Shown here one piece after another: positions 49,186-63,987 of a stretch of 64,000 nt of DNA. The notes beneath the pieces were generated by a model. It had not been told where the DNA came from. It saw only the letters and a program-made list of their open reading frames with translations, and made no database searches. Both the position numbers and the translations under genes were made by a program. The stretch comes from Nosocomiicoccus ampullae (GTDB lineage: Bacteria > Bacillota > Bacilli > Staphylococcales > Salinicoccaceae). How positions within the stretch are numbered: the stretch's first letter is position 1; every line of letters starts with the position of its first letter. The stretch spans positions 1 through 64,000 of the forward strand of contig NZ_MBFG01000004.1 in the NCBI RefSeq assembly GCF_001696685.1, read 5' to 3'.

Positions 49186-51657
49186 TTGGCTGAACATAGT
49201 AATATTCAACCCGTAAATATTAGTAAAACGATGAAGAGTTCCTTCTTGAGCTATGCGATGAGTGTTATCGTATCACGTGCGTTACCAGATGTTCGAGACG
49301 GATTAAAGCCAGTACACCGTAGAATTTTATACGGTATGTATGATAACGGTATGACGAACGACAAACCGTTTAAAAAATCAGCACGTATCGTCGGAGACGT
49401 AATGGGTAAATATCACCCACATGGTGACTTATCAATTTATGAAGCGATGGTGAGACTCGCACAAGACTTCTCAACGCGTTATCCACTCGTTCATGGACAA
49501 GGGAACTTTGGTTCAATGGACGGTGACGGAGCAGCTGCACAGCGTTACACAGAAGCAAAAATGTCGAAAATCGCGATGGAACTATTAAGAGATATTAACA
49601 AAAATACGATCGATTTCGCACCAAACTACGATGAAACAGAACGGGAACCAGTCGTATTACCGGCACACTTTCCGAATTTACTCGTCAATGGTGCGTCAGG
49701 AATTGCAGTCGGTATGGCGACAAATATACCACCACATAACTTAGTAGAATCTATTAATGGTGTCCTTGCTCTTTCAGAAAATCCAGACATTACGACGCTA
49801 GAGTTAATGGATATTATTAAAGGACCTGATTTCCCAACAGCAGGACTGATTATGGGACGCTCTGGTATTAAAAAAGCGTATGAAACAGGTCGTGGTTCGA
49901 TTATTATGCGTGCGAAATGTACGATTGAAGAAATGAAAAACGGTAAAGAACGTATCGTTGTTTCTGAAATTCCGTACCAAGTAAACAAAGCACGTTTAGT
50001 CGAAAAAATCGCAGAACTTGTACGCGATAAAAAAATCGAAGGTATTACAGATTTACGTGATGAAACGTCACTTCAAGAAGGCGTTAAAATCATCATTGAG
50101 ATTCGTCGCGATCAAAACGCGAACGTTATATTAAACAACTTATATAAACAAACACCTCTACAATTATCGTTTGGTGTCAACATGCTCGCTCTTGTAAATG
50201 GTGAACCTCAAACACTCACGTTAAAAGAGATGTTATATCACTATCTTGAGCACCAAAAAGAAGTCGTAACAAGACGCACAGAGTTCGATTTAGATCGTGC
50301 GAAAGCACGTGCACACATTTTAGAAGGACTGATGATTGCACTCGATCATATCGATGAAATCATCGCTTTAATTCGTGCGTCAGAAACAGATGAAGAAGCT
50401 AAATTAGGCTTAATGGAGCAATTTAGTTTATCTGAAAAGCAAGCACAAGCGATATTAGATATGAGATTACGTCGCCTTACAGGTTTAGAGCGCGACAAAA
50501 TCCAATCAGAGTACGATGAGCTTATGAAAACTATCGAATCACTTCAAGCGATTTTAGATTCTGAAGCTAAACTGTTAGAGCTTATCCGTAAAGAATTAAT
50601 TGAAATTCGCGATAAATATGGTGATGAGCGCCGTACAGAAATCACTGCAGGCGCAATAGATATCGAAGATGAGGATTTAATTCCAGAAGAACAAATCGTC
50701 GTCACGTTATCTCATAAAAACTATATTAAACGTCTCCCAGCTGACACGTATCGCGCACAAAAACGCGGTGGACGCGGTATTCAAGGTATGAATACGGTGG
50801 AAGATGACTTCGTTGAAAAAATCGTAGCGATGTCGACACACGATTATTTATTATTCTTTACGAATAAAGGTCGTGTATACCGACTCAAAGGATACGAAGT
50901 TGCGGAATTATCGCGTCAATCTAAAGGTATTCCAATCGTTAATATGATTGAAGTCGATAAAGACGAAAAAATCACGACGATGTTATCGGTTAAAGATAAA
51001 GACGGAGATACGGATGGCTATCACCTACTATTCGTTACGCGTAATGGTCTTGTGAAACGTACGAAACTATCAGAATTTAACCGTATTAATCGTAACGGTA
51101 AAATCGCAATTACGTTTAGAGATAACGATGAATTACTCGCAGTTCGTCTTACAGACGGTCAATCAGAAGTAGTCATTGGATCTAAACAAGGACAACTCAT
51201 TCGTTTCGATGAAAACGACGTTCGTTCTATGGGACGTACGGCAGCAGGTGTACTTGGAATGCGTCTACGTGAAGGTGATGAAGTCGTTGGAATTGATATA
51301 TTAAAAGAAAATCAACACGTGTTAGTCGTGACAAATAAAGGTTACGGTAAACAGACGAATGAAAGCGCGTATCGTCAAACGAAACGTGGCGGTCTCGGAG
51401 TTAAAACGATTCACTTAACTGAAAAAATCGGAGAACTCGAGTCTATCGCTGCGGTTGACGGAAACGAAGATTTAATGGTCGTTACAAATCGTGGTGTCAT
51501 TATTCGATTCGCGATTAATGATGTATCGATTACGGGACGTAGTACTCAAGGTGTTCGTTTAATGCGCTTAGATGACTCTAACAACGTTGCTACTGTAGCG
51601 GTTGTTAAAGATGTTGAAGCGGATATTGAAGACGAAGAGGAAAATACCGAAGAATAA
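49186..51657 (+). CDS. gyrA: DNA gyrase subunit A, with Leu at the quinolone Ser84 position
   Basis: An 823-residue gyrase subunit. The start is TTG with AAGGAGG 8 bases upstream. Catalytic Tyr121 is in [10 protein letters not shown]; the C-terminal beta-pinwheel contains the GyrA-box [12 protein letters not shown] motif. The quinolone-resistance region reads [14 protein letters not shown]: residue 82 is Leu (codon TTA), equivalent to Ser84 of S. aureus GyrA (HGDSSIYE). Ser84Leu is the classical fluoroquinolone-resistance change there. The acidic partner (Glu88 in S. aureus, Glu86 here) is intact. Confidence 0.97.
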   Translation: MAEHSNIQPVNISKTMKSSFLSYAMSVIVSRALPDVRDGLKPVHRRILYGMYDNGMTNDKPFKKSARIVGDVMGKYHPHGDLSIYEAMVRLAQDFSTRYPLVHGQGNFGSMDGDGAAAQRYTEAKMSKIAMELLRDINKNTIDFAPNYDETEREPVVLPAHFPNLLVNGASGIAVGMATNIPPHNLVESINGVLALSENPDITTLELMDIIKGPDFPTAGLIMGRSGIKKAYETGRGSIIMRAKCTIEEMKNGKERIVVSEIPYQVNKARLVEKIAELVRDKKIEGITDLRDETSLQEGVKIIIEIRRDQNANVILNNLYKQTPLQLSFGVNMLALVNGEPQTLTLKEMLYHYLEHQKEVVTRRTEFDLDRAKARAHILEGLMIALDHIDEIIALIRASETDEEAKLGLMEQFSLSEKQAQAILDMRLRRLTGLERDKIQSEYDELMKTIESLQAILDSEAKLLELIRKELIEIRDKYGDERRTEITAGAIDIEDEDLIPEEQIVVTLSHKNYIKRLPADTYRAQKRGGRGIQGMNTVEDDFVEKIVAMSTHDYLLFFTNKGRVYRLKGYEVAELSRQSKGIPIVNMIEVDKDEKITTMLSVKDKDGDTDGYHLLFVTRNGLVKRTKLSEFNRINRNGKIAITFRDNDELLAVRLTDGQSEVVIGSKQGQLIRFDENDVRSMGRTAAGVLGMRLREGDEVVGIDILKENQHVLVVTNKGYGKQTNESAYRQTKRGGLGVKTIHLTEKIGELESIAAVDGNEDLMVVTNRGVIIRFAINDVSITGRSTQGVRLMRLDDSNNVATVAVVKDVEADIEDEEENTEE

Positions 51658-51660
51658 ATT

Positions 51661-51690
51661 AAAAGTTGGAGATTTTCTCCAACTTTTTTT
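51661..51690 (+). terminator. Terminator after gyrA
   Basis: AAAAGTTGGAG pairs with CTCCAACTTTT, 8-base spacing, T8 run. Confidence 0.92.
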
Positions 51691-51717
51691 GATTTTAAAA
51701 AATGTAAACGTTATACT
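51689..51717 (+). promoter_or_regulatory. hut promoter with embedded cre site
   Basis: TTGATT (51689-51694), 17-base spacer, TATACT (51712-51717). TGTAAACGTTATAC (51703-51716) matches the CcpA cre consensus at 12 of 14 positions and covers the spacer and -10, a position that would block RNA polymerase. B. subtilis hut is also under catabolite repression. Confidence 0.65.
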
Positions 51718-51751
51718 GTTGTTAAATTCAGAGTTTTAAGGAGGAATTGAG

Positions 51752-53248
51752 TTGGTAGTTTTAAAATTAGATGGAAGCGCTTTAGAAATTAAGGATATTA
51801 AATCATTTTTACAACATGAAAATTCTAAAATTGAAGTGACCGAAGACGCGTATAAAAGAGTTCATGCATCAAGACAAATCGTTGAAAACATCATCGATAA
51901 TGAACGTACAATTTACGGGATTACAACAGGTTTTGGACTGTTTAGTGACGTCTTAATTTCAAAAGAAAAAACATCACAGCTTCAAACAAATCTTATTCGC
52001 TCTCATGCGGTTGGTGTTGGAAATTATTTAAGTGAAAATACTGCACTACTCATGATGGTATTACGTTTAAATACAATGTTAAAAGGACATTCAGGCGTGA
52101 GAACAATTCTCGTCGATCAGTTAAAAACATTTATTAACGAAAGAATTATTCCAGCCATTCCAGAACAAGGTTCTTTAGGTGCTTCAGGAGATCTCGCACC
52201 GTTATCTCATATGGCACTTCCACTAACTGGTGAAGGTGAAGTGTTAAAAGACGGTAAAGTGACTCCGACTATTGAAGTGTTAAAAGAAAAACAAATCGAA
52301 CCAATTGAACTTGCTGCAAAAGAAGGTCTCGCTTTAATTAACGGTACACAAGCGATGACAGCAGTTGGTGTCATTACATATATCGAAGCAGAAAAGCTGA
52401 TGGAAGATAGTTTATGGATTTCATCTTTAACACATCAAAGTTTACATGGTATTACAGACGCATACGATGAAAAAATTCACATTGCACGTGGATACGATGA
52501 GCAAATTTACGTTGCGAAAAAAATGAGAGAGTATTTAAAAGACTCAAAACTGACTACACATCAAGGTGAATTACGTGTACAAGATGCATACTCACTTCGT
52601 TGTATTCCACAAGTGCACGGCGCAAGTTTCCAAACGTTAAAATATGTAAAAGAAAAGTTAGAAATTGAAATGAACGCTGCAAATGATAACCCATTAATAT
52701 TTAGTGAAAACGAAGTCTACTCTGGTGGAAACTTCCACGGACAACCGATCGCTATCGCGATGGATTTATTAAAAATCGGTGTTGCAGAAATTGCAAATAT
52801 TTCAGAAAGACGCATCGAGCGATTAGTAAACCCAGATTTAAACGACGGATTACCAGCATTTTTAAGTCCAGAAGATGGACTACAGTCAGGTGCAATGATT
52901 TTACAATATATGGCGGCAAGTTTAGTTTCTGAAAACAAAACACTCGCACATCCAGCATCTGTTGATTCAATACCGTCTAGTGGAAACCAAGAAGATCACG
53001 TTTCTATGGGAACAATTGGTGCTAGACACGCTAGAGACATCGTGGAAAACGTTCGAAACGTCCTTGCAACTGAGTTGTTCATCGCACTAAGTGCTGTAGA
53101 AATTCGTGGTGTGGACAAACTATCACCAAAAACGAAAGAGAAATTTGACGAATATAGAAAAGTTGCGGCGTTTATCGACCAAGATCGAAAATTCTCAGAC
53201 GATATCAAACAACTATCACTCGCATTACGTGCTATTCAAAGTATTTAA
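51752..53248 (+). CDS. hutH: Histidine ammonia-lyase
   Basis: A 498-residue enzyme converting histidine to urocanate. The MIO cofactor arises from A144-S145-G146 in [18 protein letters not shown]. Tyr in IYGITTGFG is the catalytic base. The start is TTG after AGGAGG with 7 bases. S. aureus carries hutH at the same place; here the two following pathway genes are present as well. Confidence 0.95.
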   Translation: MVVLKLDGSALEIKDIKSFLQHENSKIEVTEDAYKRVHASRQIVENIIDNERTIYGITTGFGLFSDVLISKEKTSQLQTNLIRSHAVGVGNYLSENTALLMMVLRLNTMLKGHSGVRTILVDQLKTFINERIIPAIPEQGSLGASGDLAPLSHMALPLTGEGEVLKDGKVTPTIEVLKEKQIEPIELAAKEGLALINGTQAMTAVGVITYIEAEKLMEDSLWISSLTHQSLHGITDAYDEKIHIARGYDEQIYVAKKMREYLKDSKLTTHQGELRVQDAYSLRCIPQVHGASFQTLKYVKEKLEIEMNAANDNPLIFSENEVYSGGNFHGQPIAIAMDLLKIGVAEIANISERRIERLVNPDLNDGLPAFLSPEDGLQSGAMILQYMAASLVSENKTLAHPASVDSIPSSGNQEDHVSMGTIGARHARDIVENVRNVLATELFIALSAVEIRGVDKLSPKTKEKFDEYRKVAAFIDQDRKFSDDIKQLSLALRAIQSI

Positions 53249-53300
53249 TCGGTCTTTTTTTATGTCGTGAACTATTTTAAATTTCAAGGAGTGTTAAATT

Positions 53301-54959
53301 ATGTCAAGAAATATTCGAGCTAAAAAAGGTTTAGAAATTGAGTGTAAAGGTTGGGAACAAGAAGCAGCTTTACGTATGTTATATAACAACTTAGATCCTG
53401 AGGTTGCTGAGCATCCAGAGAATTTAGTCGTATACGGGGGTATCGGTAAAGCAGCGCGTAACTGGGAAGCATTTGATGCGATTGTAGATACGTTAAGAAA
53501 TCTTGAAGATGATGAAACGATGCTCGTTCAGTCTGGTAAACCTGTTGCGGTGTTTAAGACGCATGACGAGGCACCACGCGTACTTTTATCTAACTCAGTA
53601 CTCGTACCTAAGTGGGCAAACTGGGAACACTTTAATGAACTCGATAAAAAAGGATTAATGATGTACGGCCAGATGACGGCTGGTTCATGGATTTATATCG
53701 GGTCTCAAGGAATCGTTCAAGGGACGTACGAATCATTTGCAGAACTCGCAAACCAACACTACGGCGGTAGTTTAAAAGGAACGATTACGTTAACTGCTGG
53801 ACTTGGTGGTATGGGTGGTGCGCAACCACTTGCGGTATCGTTTTGTGATGGTGTGTCGATTACTGTTGAGGTCGACAAATCTCGAATTGAAAAACGAATT
53901 GAAACGGGCTATTGTGACGTCATGATTGAAGACTTAGACGAAGCATTAAAAGTCGCTGAAGAAGCGAGAGATGAAGGACGTAATTTATCGATTGGATTAT
54001 TAGGAAACGCTGCAGAAATTTTACCTAAAATTCTAAATAGCGATACGAAAATCGACGTCGTTACTGACCAAACGAGTGCGCATGACCCGTTAAACGGTTA
54101 TGTACCTGAAGGATACTCGTTAGAAGAAGCAAAAAAACTACGCGAAGAAAATCCTGAAAAGTATGTTGAGTTATCTACAGCCTCTATGGCAAAACACGTT
54201 GAAGCGATGCTCGGATTTAAAGAAAAAGGCGCAGTTGTTTTCGATTATGGTAACAATATTCGACAAGTTGCGTATGATTACGGTGTAAAAAATGCATTTG
54301 ACTTTGGAGGATTCGTGCCACTATTCATTCGCCCATTATTCTGTGAAGGTAAAGGACCATTTAGATTTGCGGCGTTATCTGGAGACCCTAAAGATATCGA
54401 AGCGGCAGATAAAAAAATGCGTGAATTATTCCCAGATAATGAAAAGTTAATTCGTTGGTTAGATATGGCTGAAAAACGTATTCATTTCCAAGGATTACCA
54501 TCACGTATCGCTTGGTTAGGATACGGTGAACGTGCGAAAATGGGGTTAGCATTAAACGAAATGGTTCGTACAGGAGAAATTAGCGCACCAATCGTTATTG
54601 GACGTGACCATCTAGACTCTGGTTCAGTTGCAAGTCCTAACCGTGAAACTGAGTCGATGAAAGACGGAAGTGACGCAGTTGGTGACTGGGCAGTATTAAA
54701 CGCGTTAGTGAACACGGCAGCAGGAGGATCATGGATTTCATTCCACCACGGTGGTGGTGTTGGTATGGGATACTCATTACATGCAGGAATGGTCGTCGTT
54801 GCAGATGGAACAGACAGAGCAGCGAGACGATTAGAAAGAGTATTAACTACAGATCCGGGTATGGGAGTAGTAAGACATGTTGACGCTGGATATGATATAG
54901 CAATCGAAACAGCGAAAAAATACAACATGAATATACCAATGTTAAAGGAGAATAAATAA
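53301..54959 (+). CDS. hutU: Urocanate hydratase
   Basis: A 552-residue NAD-dependent urocanase, second step of histidine breakdown. Conserved segments include [12 protein letters not shown] (NAD loop), GNNIRQ and the catalytic Cys in [13 protein letters not shown]. It lies 52 bases after hutH and its stop overlaps hutI by one base. Confidence 0.96.
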   Translation: MSRNIRAKKGLEIECKGWEQEAALRMLYNNLDPEVAEHPENLVVYGGIGKAARNWEAFDAIVDTLRNLEDDETMLVQSGKPVAVFKTHDEAPRVLLSNSVLVPKWANWEHFNELDKKGLMMYGQMTAGSWIYIGSQGIVQGTYESFAELANQHYGGSLKGTITLTAGLGGMGGAQPLAVSFCDGVSITVEVDKSRIEKRIETGYCDVMIEDLDEALKVAEEARDEGRNLSIGLLGNAAEILPKILNSDTKIDVVTDQTSAHDPLNGYVPEGYSLEEAKKLREENPEKYVELSTASMAKHVEAMLGFKEKGAVVFDYGNNIRQVAYDYGVKNAFDFGGFVPLFIRPLFCEGKGPFRFAALSGDPKDIEAADKKMRELFPDNEKLIRWLDMAEKRIHFQGLPSRIAWLGYGERAKMGLALNEMVRTGEISAPIVIGRDHLDSGSVASPNRETESMKDGSDAVGDWAVLNALVNTAAGGSWISFHHGGGVGMGYSLHAGMVVVADGTDRAARRLERVLTTDPGMGVVRHVDAGYDIAIETAKKYNMNIPMLKENK

Positions 54960-56197
54960 TGTCGACAACAATTATTAAAAATATTGGTGAGTTAGTATTA
55001 CCAAAGAAATCAACACGTGCATTAAAAGGAAAAGAGATGGACGAGTTATTAATCGTGAAAGACGGTATGGTCGTCATTGAAGACGGTAAAGTCATCTATA
55101 GTGGTGAAAAAACAGATGATTATACAGCAGATCAAGAAATTGATGCTGAAGGAAAGCTTGTCACACCTGCTCTAGTCGACCCTCATACACACGTCGTTCA
55201 TGGTGGATCACGTGAGCACGAGTTAGCGTTAAAAATTCAGGGTGTCGATTATTTAGAGATTTTAGAACAAGGTGGCGGTATTTTAAATACTGTTGAAGCG
55301 ACTAAAAAAGCATCGTTTGATGAGTTGTTAGAAAAAGCATCGAAAAACATTATCCGTATGATTCAGCACGGTGTACTAACAGTAGAATCAAAAAGTGGAT
55401 ATGGTCTCGATTTAGAAAATGAATTAAAACAATTAAAAGTATCACACGCACTTGAAGAAAAGTTTCCAATCACAATGAAACATACGTACTTAGGTCCACA
55501 CGCAGTACCTAAAGGCCGAGAAAACGAAGAATTTTTACAAGAGATGACAGATTTACTTCAAAACAATGAAATTAAAAAGCTATCTGATTTTGCAGATATA
55601 TTTACTGAAACAGGAGTTTTCAGCGTTGAGGAGTCAAGACGTTATATGGAAGCAGCTAAAGAAGCGGGATACGATTTAAAAATCCATGCAGATGAAATCG
55701 ATCCACTCGGTGGTTTAGGTCTCGCTATCGAACAAGGTGCAGTCAGTGCAGATCATTTAGTCGCCGCTTCAGATAAAGACAAAAAAGCATTGAAAGATAG
55801 CGACACAATCGCTGTACTTCTACCAGGTACAACGTTCTATTTAGGAAAAGACGATTATGCTGATGCACGTGGAATGATTGATAACGGTGGAGCTGTAGCT
55901 CTCGCGACGGACTTTAACCCTGGAAGCTGTGTGACAGATAACTTACAAATGATTATGACAATCGGTGCAATCAAACTTAGAATGACACCAAAAGAAGTAT
56001 GGAACGCAGTAACAGTAAACGCAGCACACGCAATTAAAACAGATCGTGGTACGTTAGATGCTGGAGATGATGCGAACCTCGTCATTTGGAACGCACCAAA
56101 CCACGAATACGTACCGTATCATTATGGTGTAAACCATGCATCAAAAGTAATTGCTAATGGTCAAGTCGTTTTTGAGCAACCTGGACTTAACCTATAG
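54959..56197 (+). CDS. hutI: Imidazolonepropionase
   Basis: A 412-residue metal-dependent amidohydrolase, third step to N-formimino-glutamate. [10 protein letters not shown] (first metal His pair), [20 protein letters not shown] (His), HADEID (His) and [10 protein letters not shown] (Asp) are all visible. No hutG formiminoglutamase follows in this window, so the last step must be encoded elsewhere. Confidence 0.96.
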   Translation: MSTTIIKNIGELVLPKKSTRALKGKEMDELLIVKDGMVVIEDGKVIYSGEKTDDYTADQEIDAEGKLVTPALVDPHTHVVHGGSREHELALKIQGVDYLEILEQGGGILNTVEATKKASFDELLEKASKNIIRMIQHGVLTVESKSGYGLDLENELKQLKVSHALEEKFPITMKHTYLGPHAVPKGRENEEFLQEMTDLLQNNEIKKLSDFADIFTETGVFSVEESRRYMEAAKEAGYDLKIHADEIDPLGGLGLAIEQGAVSADHLVAASDKDKKALKDSDTIAVLLPGTTFYLGKDDYADARGMIDNGGAVALATDFNPGSCVTDNLQMIMTIGAIKLRMTPKEVWNAVTVNAAHAIKTDRGTLDAGDDANLVIWNAPNHEYVPYHYGVNHASKVIANGQVVFEQPGLNL

Positions 56198-56251
56198 TCA
56201 TTATTGAAAATAACGAAGAAAATTATTATAATAAAAGTAATCAAATAACAT

Positions 56252-56464
56252 TTACTTGTGAGATGCAGTAACATTCGCCCTACTTTTAGAGAGACTATGG
56301 TTGGTGAGAATAGTTAGTAAGCGATGTGAATTTCTATCTCTATTACAGCAAGTAAACGAAGTTCACTTCGTTTTAAAATGAGATGCATACGTTAAACGTA
56401 TGTAATTAGGGTGGCAACGCGTATATAACCACGTCCCTTTTGTATATTGGGGCGTGGTTTTTTG
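56252..56464 (+). ncRNA. T-box leader of serS
   Basis: The 297-base gap before serS contains the T-box AGGGTGGCAACGCG (56408-56421) and a terminator (CCACGTCCC with GGGGCGTGG, then T6, at about 56429-56463). Stem I closes through TTACTTG (56252) with CAAGTAA (56349). The specifier loop is on its 3' side; a UCU serine codon there is possible, but I could not fix it. Uncharged tRNA-Ser binding would favour the antiterminator and serS expression. Confidence 0.92.
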
Positions 56465-56494
56465 TATCTACAAGTAAATTTAGGAGGAAAATAA

Positions 56495-57772
<1,278 letters not shown>

Positions 57773-57781
57773 TAATATTGA

Positions 57782-57810
57782 ATGCTCCTATTTCATAGGA
57801 GCATATTTTT
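57782..57810 (+). terminator. Terminator after serS
   Basis: ATGCTCCTA pairs with TAGGAGCAT around a 5-base loop, then ATTTTT. Confidence 0.9.
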
Positions 57811-57831
57811 ATAAGCTTAGGGTGTGTAATT

Positions 57832-58752
57832 TTGAAACAAGATATACCTTATTTAAAAGTTGTATCAGCAATCGCTGTGAGTTTAATATTATTTTTACTA
57901 ACCGACTTTACATTTATACTCGGATTTTTACTCGTTCCGTTTGTCATCTATTTATTATTAGATATTAAGTTCAAATCTGATCGTACATTTTTTATAACGG
58001 TTTTCATCATATGGATTCCAACACTATACGGATTTTCAATACTATCATTTGTGATGTTTATTGTTATCGTGTGTTCAGTCTTATTACTTGAAGGTACGTT
58101 GAAACAACGTTTCACACAAGAAGTTACACTTACATATTTAACGTTTTTAATGGGTATACTATCGTTATCTAGTGTTCTCATTCTCCAAGCATTTAATGTG
58201 ATTCCGTCTTTTGGACATATAGAATCACGAATGATTTCGTTTTACACAGAACAGTTAAATGACGTATCGAGCATTACTGGTCAAACATTTGATACAGAAA
58301 TGATTATTCAGTCAGTAAAAGGATTTTTCACATTAATTCCATCACAATTTTTTGTAGTGAGTTTTGTGATTGCACTCTATACGGTACTAATGATTCGAGT
58401 ATTAGTCACAGACAAATCTCAACTTTGGACATATGTACCATTTAGTAAATGGGTTTTCCCGAGAAATATCGCTTATATTTATTTTGGATTTATGATCTTA
58501 ACGCTATTTCAAAATACGTTAGGTGATGCAGTTTATGCGATTGTCATGAACTCAATGGTAATTTTAGAGTGGATTATATACATACATGGTTTAGCATTTG
58601 TTTTATACTTTTTAAAACATAAAGAACTTAACATTGTATGGATTGTACTCATTATGATTGTTTCAGTCATTCTTAAACCAATTACATTATTTGTTGGATT
58701 TATAGATATGTTATTTAGATTTAGACGACGTATTGAGACAGGGGGGAAATAG
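57832..58752 (+). CDS. DUF2232 membrane protein, YybS family
   Basis: A 306-residue protein with about 8 hydrophobic segments. Its position directly before gdpP and rplI is that of yybS in B. subtilis and staphylococci. The start is TTG, 5 bases after AGGGTGTG; gdpP follows 3 bases after the stop. Function unknown; the family is annotated as a substrate-capture-like (ECF S) membrane protein by some, which I cannot test. Confidence 0.85.
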   Translation: MKQDIPYLKVVSAIAVSLILFLLTDFTFILGFLLVPFVIYLLLDIKFKSDRTFFITVFIIWIPTLYGFSILSFVMFIVIVCSVLLLEGTLKQRFTQEVTLTYLTFLMGILSLSSVLILQAFNVIPSFGHIESRMISFYTEQLNDVSSITGQTFDTEMIIQSVKGFFTLIPSQFFVVSFVIALYTVLMIRVLVTDKSQLWTYVPFSKWVFPRNIAYIYFGFMILTLFQNTLGDAVYAIVMNSMVILEWIIYIHGLAFVLYFLKHKELNIVWIVLIMIVSVILKPITLFVGFIDMLFRFRRRIETGGK

Positions 58753-58755
58753 CAC

Positions 58756-60732
58756 ATGTTTAAAGTACTCGATAAAAAACTCATACTCATTCCGTTTAGT
58801 ATTATTCTTTTACACATCGTGATATTGAGTACATTTATATTTATCAACCACTTTAGTTTTGGAGTACTGAGCTTTTTAGTAAGTGGGATTTTATTAGCAC
58901 TCGTATATATATACGCTAATCGTTGGCTAACATTATCAGAGAAAAATTTAAGAGTGCTAGCAGATGATATCGCAAAAGGAAAAGAGTATACGGCAGACCA
59001 TATGCCAGTCGGCATGATTATGATTAATGATGACGACGAAATTATATGGATGAACGCCTACATGGAAGAGAAAATGCCAGAAGAACTGTATAACGAACCG
59101 ATTAATACAGTATTTCCGAATTTGTTAACGATGATTAAAACAAACAATTTAACTCAGACGGAAACAGTCTATGAAGGTAAGTCATACAAAGTTTTTTATG
59201 AAGAAGAGTTATCGATGCTTCATTTTATTGATATTACAAATGAAAAAAAATTGAGAAAAAAACTTGATGATAGAAAACCTGTCATTGGTATTTTGTTTCT
59301 AGATAACTATGATGATGTCACTCAAAACATGACAGAAAACTTAAAAAGTGAGTTAAATAATCTCATTATGTCAACGATTAACGAATGGGCTGAAGAACAC
59401 CATGTGTACATTCGTAGATTTTCAAATGACCGTTTTATGATTGTTATGGAAAATGTCAGTCTTGAAGCGGTCGAGGACACACGTTTTCAACTACTCGATA
59501 AAGTGCGTGAATCTACTCAAGAAATGGGCGCACAGGTTACGTTATCTATCGGTCTTGGTGAAGGATCGACAGATTACATTGAAATCGGACAACTCGCACA
59601 ATCTGCGTTAGACTTAGCGCTCGGACGCGGTGGTGACCAAGTAGCAATTAAAGCAGTGAACGGTTCAGCACGTTTTTATGGTGGTAAAACAGATCCGATG
59701 GAAAAACGTACACGCGTAAAAGCTCGTGTTATGGCGCATGCCCTACGTGACTTGTTACTTGAAGGTGAAAATGTCTTAATTATGGGTCATAAAAATCCTG
59801 ACGTCGACTCAATCGGTGCGAGTATTGGTGTTGCGAAAATCGCAAAATCAAACGGAATCGATGCACATATTGTATTAAATGAGTCAGACTTAGACGATAC
59901 GTTAACACGTATGATGAACGAAGTACGTGACCACGAACATATATATGAAACATTTATTTCATCAGAAGATGCATTTGACTTAATGACGCCAGGCACGACA
60001 GTCGTCGTCGTTGATACGCATCGACCATCGATGGTGCTCGATACCGATATTTTAAATAAAGCAACGCGTAAAGTTGTTATCGACCACCATAGACGTGCGG
60101 ATGAAATGATTTCTAACCCACTACTTGTGTACATGGAACCATATGCATCTAGTGCATGTGAACTTGTCGCAGAGCTACTTGAGTATCAGTATCAAGAACA
60201 TAAAATGTCACGTTTAGAAGCGACGATTATGTTGACGGGTATTATCGTCGATACGAGAAACTATACGTTACGTACAGGTAGTCGTACGTTTGATGCAGCG
60301 AGTTACTTACGTTCAAACGGTGCTGACCCAGTACTCGCTCAGACGTTCTTAAAAGATGATATCGATACGTTTATCGCACGTAGTGATCTCATAAAATCTG
60401 CTGAGATAGACTCTGATGGTATTGCGATCGTTAAAGCAGACCAAACGATGACATATCATCCAGTCACTGTCGCACAAGCAGCTGACTCTCTACTTCAAAT
60501 TGAAGGTGTACGTGCATCGTTTGTTATTGCGACACGTGAAGATGATTCAATTGGAATTTCTGCACGATCTTTAGGAGATATTAATGTACAAATTATTATG
60601 GAAGAGCTCGGCGGCGGTGGGCATTTAACAAACGCTGCAACGAGACGTACAGATGTGACGATGGACGAGTTATATGACGAGTTAAAACATGTCATAGACC
60701 AAATGAAAGATATTAGGAGTGAAGAAGAATGA
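58756..60732 (+). CDS. gdpP: Cyclic-di-AMP phosphodiesterase GdpP
   Basis: A 658-residue membrane enzyme. Two N-terminal helices (about 10-55), a PAS-like domain (about 85-150), a degenerate GGDEF domain (about 170-300), and DHH/DHHA1 domains with [20 protein letters not shown] and VIDHHRRAD as metal ligands. It lowers c-di-AMP; inactivation in S. aureus gives beta-lactam tolerance. Here all DHH ligands are intact. Overlaps rplI by 4 bases. Confidence 0.95.
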   Translation: MFKVLDKKLILIPFSIILLHIVILSTFIFINHFSFGVLSFLVSGILLALVYIYANRWLTLSEKNLRVLADDIAKGKEYTADHMPVGMIMINDDDEIIWMNAYMEEKMPEELYNEPINTVFPNLLTMIKTNNLTQTETVYEGKSYKVFYEEELSMLHFIDITNEKKLRKKLDDRKPVIGILFLDNYDDVTQNMTENLKSELNNLIMSTINEWAEEHHVYIRRFSNDRFMIVMENVSLEAVEDTRFQLLDKVRESTQEMGAQVTLSIGLGEGSTDYIEIGQLAQSALDLALGRGGDQVAIKAVNGSARFYGGKTDPMEKRTRVKARVMAHALRDLLLEGENVLIMGHKNPDVDSIGASIGVAKIAKSNGIDAHIVLNESDLDDTLTRMMNEVRDHEHIYETFISSEDAFDLMTPGTTVVVVDTHRPSMVLDTDILNKATRKVVIDHHRRADEMISNPLLVYMEPYASSACELVAELLEYQYQEHKMSRLEATIMLTGIIVDTRNYTLRTGSRTFDAASYLRSNGADPVLAQTFLKDDIDTFIARSDLIKSAEIDSDGIAIVKADQTMTYHPVTVAQAADSLLQIEGVRASFVIATREDDSIGISARSLGDINVQIIMEELGGGGHLTNAATRRTDVTMDELYDELKHVIDQMKDIRSEEE

Positions 60733-61175
60733 AAGTCATTCTATTAAAAGATGTTAAGAATATCGGTAAAGCAGGAGAAGTAAAAGAAGTTGCTGCAGGT
60801 TATGCACAAAACTTTTTATTTAAAAAAGGACTTGCAGAAGAAGCTACTCCAGCTAACTTAAAAAAATTAGAAGCTCAACAAGAACAAAAACGTGAAGCAG
60901 CACGTGAAGAGCTTGAGGACGCAAAAGCGTTAAAGGAAAAATTAGAACAGTTAGAAGTTACGATTAAAATGAAATCTGGTGAAGATGGTCGTCTATTCGG
61001 TTCAGTGAGTTCTAAACAAGTTATTGAAGCGTATAAAAAAGAACATGACATTAAACTCGACCGTAGAAAATTAGATATGCCTGAACCACTAAAAGCACTT
61101 GGATATCATAAAGTAGATGTGAAGTTACATCAAGAAGTTACTGCAGTACTTAAAATTCACGTCGTAGAACAGTAA
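60729..61175 (+). CDS. rplI: 50S ribosomal protein L9
   Basis: A 148-residue L9. N-terminal domain [21 protein letters not shown], long connecting helix (about 40-75), C-terminal domain with [12 protein letters not shown]. The ATG overlaps the gdpP stop. Confidence 0.97.
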   Translation: MKVILLKDVKNIGKAGEVKEVAAGYAQNFLFKKGLAEEATPANLKKLEAQQEQKREAAREELEDAKALKEKLEQLEVTIKMKSGEDGRLFGSVSSKQVIEAYKKEHDIKLDRRKLDMPEPLKALGYHKVDVKLHQEVTAVLKIHVVEQ

Positions 61176-61186
61176 GAGGTGTCGTC

Positions 61187-62593
61187 ATGGAAAATAACAA
61201 TCATTTTCCGCGTCAAATGCCACATAGTACCGATGCAGAACAAGCACTACTCGGTGCGGTTTTAATAGATCCAGAGATTATGATAGACGTCGAGACGACG
61301 TTAGAAATCGATGATTTTTATGAACGCGCACACCAACTCATTTATAGTAGTATGCTCGAGGTAAATCAAGCGAATAAAAAGATTAGCCCACTACTACTCA
61401 TGGAACACTTTAAAGTAAAAAATATAGTCAATGATGTCGGTGGATTATCGTATTTAACAAATTTATTTGAAATGTCACCGACGTCATCCAATTGGGAAGA
61501 ATATGCAGATATTATACGTAAAAATTCGTTGAGACGTGTTCTAATTCGAAAAGCAGAGCGTCTATCATTAGATAGTTTCAACCCTGAGACTAATGTCGAG
61601 GAATTAATTGCTGAAGCAGAAAAATCGATGATGGATATCGAAAAAGACCGTAGACGTGACGGATTTAAAACGATGAGAGATGTCGTTTACGATATTTTCA
61701 CAGAAATCGATGAATACTCAAAACTCGATAACAAAGGTATTACAGGGATACCAACAGGTTATCGACAACTCGATAAAATGACGAGTGGTCTACAACCGAA
61801 TGATCTAATCATTCTCGCAGCGCGTCCGTCGATGGGTAAAACAGCTTTTGCATTAAACATTGCAGAAAACGTAGGAATGTCTAGCACTAATAAAAATACA
61901 GTCGCAATATTCTCACTCGAAATGGGTGCAGAACAACTCGCGACACGTATGATTTCAAGTGTTGGACATATCGATTCATCGAGTTTAAGAAATAGACAGC
62001 TCAACCAAGAAGAATGGGACAACTTAGCACACGTTACTGGTAAATTATCAGATACAAATATTTTCATAGATGATACACCAGGTATACGTGTAAATGAGAT
62101 TCGTTCAAAGTGTATTAAGCTAAAAGCACAACACGGTCTCGATTTAATTATTATCGACTACTTACAACTAATTCAAGGATCTAGTCGAAGAAATAGTGAA
62201 AATAGACAACAAGAAGTATCTGAAATTTCACGTATGTTAAAAGCTCTGGCACGTGAAATGGAATGTCCAGTCATTGCATTGTCTCAGCTCTCACGTAGTG
62301 TTGAATCTAGGCAAGATAAACGTCCGATGATGAGTGACTTACGTGAATCTGGATCGATTGAGCAAGATGCGGACATCGTTGCATTTTTATATCGTGATGA
62401 TTATTACAATCGCGGTGAAGGTGAAGACGATGAAGGCGCACAAAGTACTCAAGATGAAATAGAAATCATCATTGCAAAACATCGTAACGGACCGACTGGA
62501 ACAGTTAAATTAATGTTTAATAAACAACATAGTAACTTTATAGATCTTGCGGTTCAAGAATTTGAAGATGGATACATCCCACCGGGGAGCTAA
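61187..62593 (+). CDS. dnaB: Replicative DNA helicase DnaB (DnaC in B. subtilis)
   Basis: A 468-residue hexameric helicase. N-terminal domain (PHSTDAEQALLGAVLID), linker, RecA-like C-terminal domain with Walker A AARPSMGKTAFALN, Walker B LIIIDYLQLI and the arginine-finger strand. No intein, although this site often harbours one. It starts 11 bases after rplI. Confidence 0.97.
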   Translation: MENNNHFPRQMPHSTDAEQALLGAVLIDPEIMIDVETTLEIDDFYERAHQLIYSSMLEVNQANKKISPLLLMEHFKVKNIVNDVGGLSYLTNLFEMSPTSSNWEEYADIIRKNSLRRVLIRKAERLSLDSFNPETNVEELIAEAEKSMMDIEKDRRRDGFKTMRDVVYDIFTEIDEYSKLDNKGITGIPTGYRQLDKMTSGLQPNDLIILAARPSMGKTAFALNIAENVGMSSTNKNTVAIFSLEMGAEQLATRMISSVGHIDSSSLRNRQLNQEEWDNLAHVTGKLSDTNIFIDDTPGIRVNEIRSKCIKLKAQHGLDLIIIDYLQLIQGSSRRNSENRQQEVSEISRMLKALAREMECPVIALSQLSRSVESRQDKRPMMSDLRESGSIEQDADIVAFLYRDDYYNRGEGEDDEGAQSTQDEIEIIIAKHRNGPTGTVKLMFNKQHSNFIDLAVQEFEDGYIPPGS

Positions 62594-62598
62594 CATTA

Positions 62599-62632
62599 AA
62601 GCACTTCTAAACGTTTAGAAGTGCTTATTTTA
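62599..62632 (+). terminator. Terminator after dnaB
   Basis: A perfect 28-base palindrome (AAGCACTTCTAAAC with GTTTAGAAGTGCTT), then ATTTTAATT. Confidence 0.88.
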
Positions 62633-62643
62633 ATTGATTTTAG

Positions 62644-63987
<1,344 letters not shown>

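Noticed and set aside
54482..54928. 148-codon minus-strand frame within hutU
   Set aside because: Antisense shadow of a conserved enzyme; Pro/Thr/Ser-rich composition.
58533..59015. 160-codon minus-strand frame across yybS-gdpP
   Set aside because: Shadow of two well supported genes; no ribosome site or family similarity.
61187..62593. Possible intein in DnaB
   Set aside because: The length (468 residues) and continuous motifs exclude an insert.
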